From assembly GCA_050084985.1 (NCBI GenBank), contig JBITNC010000001.1, positions 39,990,001 to 40,054,000 of the forward strand: 64,000 bases of DNA. Reading direction: 5' to 3'. Positions 47,374 to 58,120 of this stretch are shown here, one piece after another; position 1 is the first letter of the stretch; every line of letters begins with the position of its first letter. The translations under genes were made by a program, and so were the position numbers. This stretch comes from Nageia nagi (Eukaryota; Pinophyta). The notes under the pieces were generated by a model that had not been told where the DNA came from, did not search any database, and saw nothing but the letters and a program-made list of their open reading frames with translations.

Positions 47374-47387
47374 GAGCTCTGATACTA
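47374..47387 (-). other. Primer-binding site of copia A1
   Basis: The minus strand reads TAGTATCAGAGCTC two bases inside the LTR. It differs by one base from the Met-tRNA complement TGGTATCAGAGC. Confidence 0.8.
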
Positions 47388-47389
47388 AA

Positions 47390-47884
47390 TGAGAGAATTT
47401 CATTATAACATAAACAATACTAAACTCTAAAGATCACATGAAAGCTCACAAAACACATCTAACTAACTCATAAAACAATCTCACAAAGATAACACAAGAT
47501 GTAAGTGGTTCCTCCAACTAGGAATACATCCACTAACTAGATATCTCTTCTTAACAAATATGAACTCTTACAATACTCCTCTTTTCTTCTAACCACTATC
47601 CTATAGCATAAATTTACTCCAAAATTGGTTTGTGATCACAAAGAGGAAGCCTTTTATTTATATTCCAAAATCCTTCTTTGGATCACCCTTTTATCCAATG
47701 TACAAAAACATGACATGCATATCCTTTTACCCAAGGGGCATGCTCATGACATGAAGTGTAGGACAAGTTACATTATCATATTCATTTAAATACTTAAGGT
47801 ATAAAATGATACCCTTAAGTATTATTGAACTTACATAGAATATTATTACATAACCTTTACAATAATGCATTATACATTCCAACA
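47390..47884 (-). repeat. Shared LTR between copia A1 and A2
   Basis: 495 bp, ends TGAGAG and TTCCAACA on the plus strand. A TATA-like box lies at about 47655-47668 (minus strand TATAAATAAAAGG). A primer site lies to the left and a polypurine tract to the right, the signature of a shared LTR. Confidence 0.9.
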
Positions 47885-49757
47885 CTCCCCCTTAATGTAA
47901 TATTGGGATAGAGCGAATAAGAGAGAAGAAGAAGAGAAAGTAAGAGAGTTATCCTCCAAATAGATACAATGAATATGAAATTTTTTTGCATTTTATGAAG
48001 TGATAAAGATCAGGTTTGAGACTCTCTACTTTTTCAAATACAATAATTAACCACAACCAATTTCAATGTACATGAAGTAGTCATCCAACTAGAAGTCATG
48101 AAGAGTATTCAAGAGCTTGCATACCTGAGGTAATTAACTTGTAATTTCAAAGGAACCTACAAGTCATAAGTAGCTCAAATAATAATATTAGTTATATGAA
48201 ACATATTCATATCAACAAGGATATATGAATCACACAAATGCCATCATGAACTGATCAATGGTGCACTATAATTCATCACGAAGATGCGATGCCAAAAACT
48301 CATAGTCACTTGCTGTATATAAAATATGTGTTGATTATCATTACAAAATAGAGCATGCACATAAAAGTTCTTCACATATGGATAAATGAATAGTGTCAAA
48401 ATATACATAAGAATTCCTCACACATGGATAACTAATAGTGCTAGATTGGCTAATCTTTTGGTTTAAAAAATTGTACAACAAGTTCCTCATATAGAGCAAA
48501 CTTACCATGAAGGTGTACAATAAAATCAACAATATACAACACAAAATCCTCCTAAGGGTGAATTTGTCATCACAAACATGAATTAAATACAAGAATTCAA
48601 ATTTCACCCCTCCTTGAGGGAAACTTCACCAACTCAATAGCATCCCTTAGCTTATAGAATTGATCTTCTAGGAGGGGCTTGGTGAATAAATCAATAGAGT
48701 TCAAGGTGGATGGATAATACTCTAGGTGTATGATGCCATCAAGAACCTTCTCTCTAATAAAATAGGCATGGATTTACACATGTTTTATTCTCTAATGGAA
48801 CACAAGATTCTTAGCTAAATAAATAGCTAACTAATTATCTGAAGAAATCAAAGATGAAACACCTTGCTTATACCCAATTTCTTTCAGAAGATGTTTAGCC
48901 AAATAGCTTCCTAGGCTGTAATAGACATGGATCAGTATTTAGATTCTATGGTGGAAAGAGAAATAGTAGGTTACTTCTTAGAAGCTCAAGATATAGCACC
49001 TGAACCAATGTTAAACACATACATAGAGGTTTATTTCCTATCATCTCTATCTCCCCTGTAGTCAAAATCTGAGAATCTAGAGAGAACAAATGAGGGCAAC
49101 TTAGAATACTTGAGAGCAAGATCCTTAGTACTTACAACATATCTTAAGATTTGGTTAATAGCATTAAGGTACTCAACATATTATTTCTACATGAATTGAG
49201 CCATCTGATTCATCGCAAAGGTAATATTAGGGCTAAAAATAGTCAAATACAAAAGACTACTAATTAATTGCCTATAAGCTATAGCAGCAACTAACTAAGA
49301 GTTAGAGTTTAGAGAAATAGTAATTCCAAGAGAGACTAGGATCATAGCATATTTACACTCCTCCATTCCAAACTTTTGCAAGATATTTGATATATACTTA
49401 GATTGATAGAGGTAAGTAAAATCCTTGTATTGATACACTTGCATTCCAAGATAGAAGTGGAAGAGATTAAGATCAATCATTTCAAATGTTGCCTTAAGTT
49501 TGGATATGCACTCTTAAATGATTTCATCATTATTTATAGTTATCAAAAGATCATCCACATAAAGGAGAATCAAGACCACATCTTTTCCTTGATTGAGCAC
49601 ATATAGATCAGATTAAGAAAAACATTTGGAGGAACCAATGTCTACAAAGTACCCTGAAATCTTTCTGTACCAGGCTTGAGGTGCTCTCTTAAGTCCATAC
49701 AATGACTTCTTTGTCTTGCACACAAAGGACTCTTTACCTTCCATAATAAACTCTTTT
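47885..49757 (-). pseudogene. Copia A2: RNase H and partial RT
   Basis: The minus-strand 3' half of a second family-A interior, colinear with 39803-41700. It begins with the polypurine tract at 47885-47893. RNase H pieces lie at about 49100-48620. In RT the catalytic box is intact as LLYVDDLLITINN (YVDD at 49550-49561), then FHFYLGMQVYQYKDFTYLYQ and SKYISNILQKFGMEECKYAM. Homology to A1 stops at about 49757, where B2 sequence begins. Confidence 0.75.
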
Positions 49758-50602
49758 AAGTCAAGTATGATTTACATCTATGGTTTATTGAATTTGATCA
49801 TATTTGTTGAAGACATGATTGGAAAATTTTAGGCATACCATATTACCAACAACATGTATTTACTTTGAAAATCTATGCAAATTGAAATATTGAACTATAA
49901 TACCATTGAATGTTTGAATATTTGGTACATTTACAAAAATTGTATGCTATTTTCCATTTTTATACTAACAAATATTTTCAAATCTATGGTCACTCTATGA
50001 GAAAGATCTCTTATCAATTAAAGGATTATTCCAAGCTTGAGTTATTAAAATTTATCATTAGCTTGATAATCATCATTGTTCTAAGCTTGAGTTATTAAAA
50101 TTTCTCACTAGTTTGGTCTTTATAGGCTATGAGTTATCTATCATAGTAGTCTATACATCATGGATTTTACAATACTAGGGCATCAAAAAGTACCTCATGC
50201 ACTTGCTCTTCATAGACTATAAGTTATCTATCATAATAGTCTATATATTATGGTTTATAGCACTATGAGTGACACATTGCATATTATATTAATTTTATCC
50301 TTGCTCTTTACATTGCATATTCTCTCATAGATGTGATCTATATGGATATATGTTGCTTTGTTTTGTAGGTATTGTCCAGTTGAGTAGGATTGGCATAGAC
50401 TACTCAACCCATATAGGGACTCCTATTTTTGGCTTGCTTACTTGATACAAAATGAGATAGGGGCAACTAAGATCAAAAAGGGACAAACAACGTACCATAA
50501 TTGACATAATGATCGAAACAGGGAAGTCTACTTTACTATTGAAAGTTTTCTTCTCTTTTCTAAACTTCTTTGGACTATGCAATTTCAATGCTTTTCATTA
50601 CA

Positions 50603-50620
50603 TATCCAAAGAGGGGAAAA
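50603..50620 (+). other. Polypurine tract of B2
   Basis: TATCCAAAGAGGGGAAAA directly before the LTR start. The same sequence with one change precedes the B3 LTR (61841-61860). Confidence 0.75.
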
Positions 50621-50621
50621 A

Positions 50622-51346
50622 TATAGACACCTAAAAATGATTTATTATTTATTTAATAAATCATATCTAGAATCATTAAATGATTATTGGAAATAATACA
50701 TAAATCAAGATAAAGTGCTATTATATTACAATACCATGTGCTAGGACCAATGCAATATCATATATCATGATTTATATTTTAAGTTATCTTGAATATAAAA
50801 AAGATTATTGTTATTGTTATGTGTTGGCTTTCACTTAAGAAATAAAAACTATGGGAGGTGAAGGTTTACATCCCTATCAAATCTCTCTAATAAGTGGTTA
50901 TCCAAAAAATCAAATGTATGGTGTCTTTTACTGCCACTTATCTTGAGAAATTTGTTATACTCTCTAAGCTTTGTTATCTCTCCTTTGCACATGACATGAA
51001 ACATCAAGTTCCACATAGCCAACAACATACCATTCTCATGCTACTAGTGACATGCTTCTGTTAGATCGAGAGATCCAAATTTTGGGGAATGACTCATGGT
51101 ACCATTCTTGAGAATATTCATTGCAAGCTTGTCTAAATTCTAATCACAATCCTCCAAAGATTGATTGTTGTTATACCTTAAGGATTGTATACAAACTAGC
51201 TACCTGCTCCAATCTATGTTAGGTTTATATGTTTCATGTACATTTTTTGTATATTTTATATAGAACATAACATTGTATAATCATTATATTCATACCATTT
51301 GTTTATTTGTGTATTTATTTATTAATTACACATTTTTAGGTCTATA
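50622..51346 (+). repeat. B2 3' LTR (intact family-B LTR)
   Basis: 725 bp, starts TATAGACACCTAAAAATG and ends CATTTTTAGGTCTATA, so the ends are inverted repeats of about 14 bp. It is the uninterrupted reference for the split B1 LTR. The expected terminal TG/CA is TA/TA here. Confidence 0.85.
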
Positions 51347-51374
51347 GAAAGATTGGTATTTCTCAACTTATGTG

Positions 51375-51835
51375 TGTTGGAGTTTAAGCTTGATCAAAGC
51401 ACACATAGTATAAAACATCAACTCCCTATTCCCAACCAACCTGTATAGGTTGGGTCATAACAATTGACCTACCAATTATATTTGTAGTCAACATGCCAGT
51501 CAGACCTCACCAGTCTAATGCATATTGATGCACTCTAATGCATGAGAGTGTGACTATTTTTTGAAATTTTATCATTTTTGATACTTGTTTAGTTTCCATT
51601 TTCATGTGGAATATTGTTGTTGTAAGCTTTTAGAACATGTTAGAGTGTAGTTTAATAGTTTGTTAAGGAGTTAAAAATGATTTGATTATGTTTAATTGTT
51701 TAATTATTATAGTTTAATAGTTTGTTAAGGATTTAAAAATGATTCTAAAATAACATCTTTGTAAGATAGTTCCATTAGAGAAATATATATGTACCATATT
51801 TTATTTTCATTGTAATTCAATGATCATATTTCTCA
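51375..51835 (+). repeat. 5' LTR of copia D
   Basis: Starts TGTTGGAGTTTAAGC and ends ATTTCTCA. It matches 61330-61770 at TTAGAGTGTA-TTTA, GATTTGATTATGTTT and AGTTCCATTAGAGAA. It carries a small duplication of TAGTTTAATAGTTTGTTAAGG (about 51651 and 51710), absent from the 3' LTR. Confidence 0.8.
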
Positions 51836-51838
51836 TTG

Positions 51839-51852
51839 TGATATTAGAGCTT
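51839..51852 (+). other. Primer-binding site of copia D
   Basis: TGATATTAGAGCTT, two C-to-T or G-to-A changes from the Met-tRNA complement TGGTATCAGAGC, three bases after the LTR. Confidence 0.7.
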
Positions 51853-52409
51853 GTTGAGCTTTTGGGTTAGAGATAGCTTATGGGAAATTTGTAAAAAAAT
51901 ATCAAGTTTTTACAAAAGCTTTTGCCCAAGCTTCCCATTGTGAAATTATTCTTGTTGAGAAATCCACAATGGATGGAAAAAATAACTCATTGCCTCTTCT
52001 TAAGTTTAATGGGAGTACTATGAGTATTAGAGTATCAAAATAAGAACTTTACTCATAGGAAATGAAATTTGCGATATACTTGAAGAAGGTTACATTGAAC
52101 CTACTGATTGGAGCACTCTTTTTTCCAATGAGAATAATGCAAAGAAGGATGCCTATAAAAAGAATAAATATGCATTGTATCATCTTCAATCAAGCTTGGA
52201 GAAGAGAATATTTCTAATAATTTCCTAATTTACTACAACCAAAGAAACATGGAAGGTATTGAAGGATGGGTATCAAGCTAATGATAAAGTGAAGCAAATC
52301 AAGCTTCAAACCTTGAAGAGAGAGTTTGAGAATCTCAAAATGAATCAAGGTGAAAATGTAGGAGACTATTATGTAAGAGTTAAATCTAGTGTAAATAAGA
52401 TAACAAATC

Positions 52410-52861
52410 TGAAGAAAAATGGACCATTATAGAATATTGAAACATCAGATAACAGATTGCATTACTATGGAGCAAGATTACAATCCTTGAGCTTCACAAC
52501 ATTTCAGAAACCTTTAAATAGTTTTTGGAGCTAAACTACAGACGCTTTCTGGTGCTAGACACTTTCTGGTGCTAGACGCTTTCTAGAGCTCATCTGAAGT
52601 TAGATTGGAGTCCCTTTTTCTCATGCTCTACTTAAGTTGGTTTGTAATTAAAGTATTTATAGCTCACATCCACTATAAATGTTACGTTGTTAGGTCAGTT
52701 ACCAACTACTTCATCAGATTGAAATGTTTTAGCGCATTCTTGCTATAGCCATGAATTGCATAGCCTCCAATCATTACAGCCCGTTAAACTGTGTAAAAGG
52801 AAGGAAAACACCTCAGCCAGGTGACATGGAGTGAAACGGATCTGATGCTGAGTTGTCTACA
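52410..52861 (-). repeat. 3' LTR of copia E
   Basis: 452 bp, TGAAGAAAAATGG to GTTGTCTACA. It contains three units of a 17-bp repeat (GACGCTTTCTGGTGCTA type) at 52541-52591. Confidence 0.95.
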
Positions 52862-54510
52862 TTCTCCCCTTTGATGCAAAGAGGACTCACCATGGAGTCT
52901 CTGAGCATCATATACTGAGCTTTGACAACACCTTTTATGAAAATATCAGCCAAGTTGATCTTGGTGTTGCAATAGTGAAGCTCAATTTGGTTCTTCTCCA
53001 CCATGTCATGAATGAAGTGGTACTTGAGTTGGAAGTGCTTTGACCTGCTATGGTGGATGGGATTGTGTGCCAATTGAATGGCACTTTGGTTGTCACAGTA
53101 AAGAATTATTGGTCCATGTTGTTTCTCACCAATTTCATCAAGTAGTTTCCTTATCCATAAGGCTTGTGCACTAGCTACAGTGAGGGCTATATACTCAGCC
53201 TAACAAGAAGAGAGAGCAACTGTAGATTGCTTCTTAGAACTCCATGTTATCATTCCTGAACCAAGTGAGAAACATTGCCCAGAAGTGGACTTCCTATCAT
53301 CCAAATTGCTACCCCAATCACTGTCACTAAAACCAACAAGCTTAAACTTTTCAACATGAGAGTAGTGAAGACCATAACCAGTGGTACCTTTGACATACCT
53401 CAAAATGCATTTTATAGCCTTCAAATGCAAAATAGAAGGATCATTCATGTATCTAGATACCAAAGAGACAACAAATTGTATATCAGGCCTAGTGTTGCAA
53501 AGGAACATAAGGCTACCAACAATGCTTCTAAATTCTGTCACACTTGCTTTTGGAGCACCATCATCCTTACAAAGCAACTCACCATGAGCTACAGGATTGT
53601 GAACAACAGTACAATTCATCATACCATACTTAGAAAGCATGTTTTTTGCATATTTGCTTTGACAAACAAAAATCTCTTCTTGACATTGGTGGACCTCCAT
53701 GCTAAGAAAGTACCTCATAAGGCCCAAATCCTTCATTTCAAACTCATTCATCAAATTAGTCTTAAACTTGTTGTTCAAGATGGGATCACTTCCCATATAT
53801 ATCAAATCATCAACATAAAGAGAAACAAGCAAAATCTGATTACCTTCTCTCTTGATGTAGAGTGTTGGCTCATTCTTGCTCCTCATGAGTCCAAAATTCT
53901 GAAAGTATCCATCTATGCGAGTGTAACAAGCTCTTGGAGCTTGCTTAAGACCATACAAGGCCTTCTTGAGCTTGTACACATGATGTTCTTTGCCTTGCAC
54001 TTGAAAACCTTGAGGCTACTATACAAAAACCTCTTCATCCAAGTAACCATTCAAGAATGCACTCTTCACATCCATGTGGTAGACACTCCAATGGTTTTGG
54101 GCAGCCATTGAAAGGAGCAACCTTACTGTTTCTTGCCTTGTAACTGGTGCAAAAGTCTCTTCAAAGTATACACCATGTTTTTGTGTGAAGCCTTTAGCAA
54201 CCAATCTTGCTTTGTGTCTCTCTATGGTACCATCACTGTTGTACTTGGTCTTGTAGACCCACTTGGAGCCCACACACCTCTTTCCTTTGGGAAACTCACA
54301 AAGTTCCCAAGTGTCATTTTTGTTTATGGAGTGAAGCTCCTCTTGCATAGCCTTCACCCACACATTTTTGGTGCAAGCTTCCTCATAACAAGATGGATCA
54401 AAAATAGAAATATTAGTATTTTGGGCTGCACACAAAGCATAGTTCACCATCTCACCCTTTGGATCCTCATCAAGTTCCATATTGCTAAATTGCTTAACAA
54501 ACTTCTCCAT
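52813..54510 (-). pseudogene. Reverse transcriptase and RNase H of copia E
   Basis: Minus strand. RT start: EEACTKNVWVKAMQEELHSI, NDTWELCEFPKGKRCVGSKW and VYKTKYNSDGTIERHKARLV (54460-54200). Then YHMDVKSAFLNGYLDEEVFV, two TAG codons where relatives have QQ, and PQGFQVQGKEHHVYKLKKAL. The catalytic box is intact (LLVSLYVDDLIYMGSD, about 53845-53800). RNase H: GFSDSDWGSNLDDRKSTSG, then SSC, TAG, AEYIAL (Gln lost at 53200-53202), YCDNQSAIQLAHNPIHHSRS and NLADIFIKG, with all acidic catalytic positions kept. The reading overlaps the 3' LTR by about 50 bp at its C-terminus. Confidence 0.9.
52862..52872 (-). other. Polypurine tract of copia E
   Basis: The minus strand reads AAAGGGGAGAA directly before the TGTAGACAAC start of the 3' LTR. 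Confidence 0.8.
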
Positions 54511-54744
54511 TTAATGAAATTGACTTCTTGATAATCTTTGATGGAAATTTTGATCTAAAACTTAAGAAGGAGGATGGTTTTGAAAGTGTCTTTTACCTCT
54601 CTTGGTCTTCATCACTTCTTGGATCACATTTGGAGAGCCACCACTTGAAGGTGAGATTGGAGTGGATTTTGAGCTTTGAGATGGACTTGATGGAGGACTT
54701 GGAGGCACCACTTGGAGGTTTGAAAGAGAATTTGATCTCTTGGG

Positions 54745-56101
54745 CTATAGATTCTTTGCTTGTGAAGTATCTTCATGGCTGGTCACTCCTCCTCCAATGT
54801 CTATAATGCATTTTTGCTGCTGTCCATACACTTTTCCCCTCCTTAAAAATGACATCCCGGGAGACAAGTGTTTTCTTGGTTTTGGGGTTGTAAAGCCTAT
54901 ATGCTTTACTCTCATCACTATATCCAATGAACACACATGGTTCACTCTTTGCATCCAACTTTTTTCTATGCTCCTTTGGCACATGAGCATATGCCAAACA
55001 CCCAAAAACTCTGAAATGCCAGATAATAGGCTTCTAATCATACCAAGCCTCATAGGGGGTCTTGCCATCAACGGCACTAGTGGAACACCTATTCAATATG
55101 TAGTTGGCTGTCTTTACTGCTTCAGCCCAATACATGTAATGCAATTTTTTGGATTGCATCAAACATCTTGCCATCTCCATGAGAGTTCTGTTCTTCCTCT
55201 CTGCCACACCATTTTGTTAAGGAGTATAGGCTGTAGTAAACTATCTTTTGATACCATTTTGCTTGCAAAAATTAGAAAAATCAGTATAAGAATACTCTCC
55301 TCCTCTATCACTCCTCACACATTTAATCTTATGTTCACATTCATTCTCAACCATCTCTTTGAATTCTTTAAAAAACTCGAATGCTTCATCTTTATGCTTC
55401 AAAAAATAGACCCAACTCATTCTACTAAAATCATCAGTGAAGGTGAGAAAATAAGAACTCATACCAAGACTTTTGTTTTACATTGGTCCACATAAATCAG
55501 TATGAACCAACTGTAGTGGGAATGAGGCCCTCCATGCTTTCCCATGATCAAATTTCTGCCTTGTTTGCTTGCCCAACACACAACCTTCACAAACTGATTT
55601 TGGATTTTCAACAAGAGGTAAACCATGAACTAGCTTATGAGATAGTTTCAAACTACTGAAATTTAAATGTCCAAATCTAAGATGCCATAACCAAGAATCA
55701 TCTTTAACAGCCACATTTGCAAGAATGTTATCCCCCTTTTTTCCAAGTTTCAATGGGAATAAATGATTTGGAGACATTTTAATAGTAGTAACTAACTTAT
55801 GCCCATGGTTCTTATCAAAAATTTCACACTTACCCTCATCAAAGACTAGCTTGTAGTTATTTTCCAACATTTGCCCAATACTCAACAAACTATGAGCCAT
55901 ATCCAGAGTGTGATACACATTATGCATCTTCTTCATCCCATGCTTGGTAGGCACCTCAAGCATGCCTTTACCAGCCACCTCAATTGCAGAATTATTGCCA
56001 AGCTTGATACTTGACTTGTAGGAATGGTCCATGGATGAAAGTAGCTCCCCCTTACCGATCATATGGTTTGAACATCCAGAGTCCAACAACCAAGTATCCT
56101 C
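54745..56101 (-). pseudogene. Protease and integrase of copia E
   Basis: In frame with gag after one TAA (56102-56104). The protease active site is intact: EDTWLLDSGCSNHMIGKG (56095-56045), then HNVYHTLDMAHSLLSIGQML. The pre-integrase zinc region is DDSWLWHLRFGHLNFSSLKL with CEGCVLGKQTRQKF (about 55720-55560). Integrase core: LVHTDLCGPM (first D), TFTDDFSRMSWVYFL, CVRSDRGGEYSYTDFSNFC (second D), then YTP, TAA, QNGVAERKNRTLMEM (E). Its end is YILNRCSTSAVDGKTPYEAW, FGCLAYAHVPKEHRKKLDAK and SRDVIFKEG. Stops lie at 55478-55480, 55241-55243, about 55217 and about 55036. Confidence 0.9.
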
Positions 56102-57061
56102 TTATTTTGCTTCAGCCATATTGCTTGTCTCCTCCATGGAAAGAAAGAGAGTTTCACCATACTCTTCTTCCTCTCCAAAATTTGCCACTTTTCCATCACC
56201 ATTTGCCGCTTGTTTTGCTCTACACTCCCTCTCATAATGCCCATACTTGTTGCAGTAGTAACATTGAGCATTCCTCTTGTCACCATTGCTTCTACCTCTT
56301 CCTCTTGTGCTAGAATAGCCTCCTCTTCCTCTACCTCTACCTCTCCCTCTTTTCTGGTCTCTACCTCTGCCTCTACCTTGTCCATTTGAGTTAAAATCAC
56401 CTTCTTTTGTAGCAAAGGCTTTCTCCTCTTTACTAGATTGGACTGGTTCATCATCAACCATTTCTTCATGAGACATAAGGCAGCCAATGAGAGAATCTAT
56501 CTCCATTTGAGAGAGGTCTTTTATCTCCATCAATATCATAGCAATGTGATGCCACTTCTTGATAAGAGATCTCAGAATTTTTTTGATTACAATGGCCTTC
56601 TCTAAGGTCTCTCCAAGAGTTAGCATTTTGTTCACAATCTCTTTCACTCTAACACAATAATTTGAAGCTTTCTCACTCTCCTTCATTTTTAAATTCTCAA
56701 ATTCTATCCTTAGAATCTACAATTTTACCTCCTTCACTTGATCACTCCCTTGGAATCCTGCCTTCAACACAGCCCAAGCCTCTTTGGCTATCTTGCAGCC
56801 TGCAATTCTTGGAAAAATGCTCCTATTAAGAGCTACTTGGAGATGAGACAAGGTAAGAGAGTTCTTTCTCCTACATTTCTTCATAGCTTTCTTATCTTCT
56901 GCAGAAAGAGAGCTCCAATATGCTGGCTCTACATAGCCATCATCAACAACATCCCACAAATCTTTGCCAGTGAGCAAAGTTTGTATCTTGATGCTCCAAT
57001 ATCCATAGTCACTACCATCAAACTCTGGAATGGGAATGGATGAGCTTGTGTTGCTGGCCAT
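56102..57061 (-). pseudogene. gag of copia E
   Basis: The start MASNTSSSIPIPEFDGSDYG at 57061 is preferred over the slightly upstream ATG because copia gags typically begin this way. The capsid region reads WSIKIQTLLTGKDLWDVVDD, GCKIAKEAWAVLKAGFQGSD and KVKL, with one TAG (56717-56719) where Gln is expected, then EFENLKMKESEKASNYCVRV. It continues to a Gly/Arg-rich RNA-binding tract (56370-56270) and an intact zinc knuckle CYYCNKYGHYERECRAK (C-x2-C-x4-H-x4-C, about 56265-56215). It ends at TAA 56102-56104, after which protease follows in the same frame. Confidence 0.9.
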
Positions 57062-57154
57062 TATACCTACAAACAAGAAACCAAAACACTACAAGCAACT
57101 TTTGCAATTGCTAGAAGCCACAAGCTTTCTCAAACCCAGCTCAGACCCAACAAT

Positions 57155-57166
57155 GCTTTGATACCA
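57155..57166 (-). other. Primer-binding site of copia E
   Basis: The minus strand reads TGGTATCAAAGC two bases inside the 5' LTR, one base from the usual Met-tRNA complement. Confidence 0.9.
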
Positions 57167-57168
57167 AA

Positions 57169-57653
57169 TGAAGAAAAATGGACCATTACAGAATATTGGA
57201 ACATCAGATAATAGATTGCATTACTATGGAGCAAGATTATAATCCTTGAGCTTCACAACATTTTAGAAACCTTTAAACAGTTTTTGGAGCTAAACTACAG
57301 ATGCTTTCTGGTGCTAGACGCTTTCTGGTGCTAGACGCTTTTTGGAGCTAGACACTTTCTGTGCTAGACGCTTTCTGGAGCTCATCTGAAGTTAGACTAG
57401 AGTCCCTTTTTCTCATTCTCTACTTAAGTTGGTTTGTAATTAAAGTATTTACAGCTCACATCCACTATAAACATTACATTGTCAGGTTGGTTACCAACTA
57501 CTTCATCAGATTGAAATGTTTTAGTGCATTCTTGCTGTAGCCATGAACTGCATAGCCTCCAATCATTACAGCCCATTAAACTGTGTAAAAGGAAGGAAAA
57601 CACCTCAGCTAGGTGACATGGAGTGAAACGGATCTGATGCTGAGTTGTCTACA
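57169..57653 (-). repeat. 5' LTR of copia E
   Basis: 485 bp, nearly identical to the 3' LTR except for scattered transitions and two extra units of the 17-bp repeat (five units, 57300-57383). Confidence 0.95.
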
Positions 57654-58120
57654 AAATCTTGGTGAGAAAATGAAAAACAAAATGGTAATAAAGAAGGTTA
57701 TGCAAACTATTCTTCCCAAATGGAAACATGTTGCCATCATAATAAAAAAGTGCAAGGATATGAACATTATTTATTATGATCAACTAATTGGTTCATTGAT
57801 TTACCATGAAGAAAAGATATAAGAAACTAAATTATCAAATGTTGGTGGTGTTGAAGAGAAATCATTTACATCAAAATAGGGTAAAAGTAGCACAAATGGT
57901 AAAGGAAGAGGCCAATGGAGACTAAAATATTCTTCAAGGGGAAGAGGAAGAGGAAGAAGAGATGGATGTCAAGGAATAGTAAGGAAAAGGTGACCAACAA
58001 ACTAAAAAATGTAACTATTATAACAATTTTGGTCACAAATATGAGAGGGATTGTAGGTTGAAGGTTTTTCAAGAAAGGATAAGTAGTGCACATTATAGAG
58101 AATATGATAGATCTTCAAAC

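Larger units (their letters stand above)
39305..49757 (-). mobile_element. Tandem copia array of family A (A1 complete, A2 truncated)
   Basis: Order on the plus strand: LTR (39305-39802), full interior (39803-47389), LTR (47390-47884), partial interior (47885-49757). The middle LTR has a primer site on its left (47374-47387) and a polypurine tract on its right (47885-47893). It is therefore both the 5' LTR of A1 and the 3' LTR of A2. Both interiors are minus-strand copia with the same 3' sequences. A2 ends within RT at about 49757 with no 5' LTR. Confidence 0.85.
49758..51346 (+). mobile_element. B-family gypsy 3' end and LTR (copy B2)
   Basis: Non-coding 3' end of a B-family element, ending with polypurine tract (50603-50620) and 3' LTR (50622-51346). 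The left end is cut at the A2 junction. Internal repeats: a 50-bp-spaced pair around AAGCTTGAGTTATTAAAATTT (50033 and 50083) and a 90-bp-spaced pair around TATGAGTTATCTATCATA (50128 and 50218). No protein was recognised. Confidence 0.7.
52410..57653 (-). mobile_element. Copia element E, complete, nested in gag of D
   Basis: The best-preserved element of the window: LTRs 52410-52861 and 57169-57653, primer site and polypurine tract beside them, and a perfect 5-bp target duplication AAATC (52405-52409 and 57654-57658). The minus-strand gag-pol is readable almost end to end. It is disabled by about eight stop codons, most at Gln positions, and one frame change between integrase and RT (54510-54773). 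Length is 5,244 bp. Confidence 0.95.
51969..58120 (+). pseudogene. gag of copia D, split by element E
   Basis: The ATG at 51969 gives MDGKNNSLPLLKFNGSTMSI. After a frame change come EEGYIEPTDWSTLFS, KKNKYALYHLQSSLEKRIFL and ETWKVLKDGYQANDKVKQIK with REFENLKMNQGEN (to 52409). The same frame resumes after E at 57654 with LGEKMKNKMVIKKVMQTILP, then KWKHVAIIIKKCKDM and YDQLIGSLIYHEEKI. A Gly/Arg-rich tract and a damaged zinc knuckle, CNYYNNFGHKYERDC (second Cys to Tyr), lie at about 58010-58055. The gag is closely similar to that of E, so E inserted into a relative. Confidence 0.8.

Noticed and set aside
53275-54111. 278-codon plus-strand open frame
   Set aside because: It is the reverse strand of the copia E reverse transcriptase, whose minus-strand reading carries all RT motifs; the plus-strand protein has no recognisable domain.
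54740-55495. 251-codon plus-strand open frame
   Set aside because: Antisense shadow of the copia E integrase (minus strand has the integrase core and end motifs).
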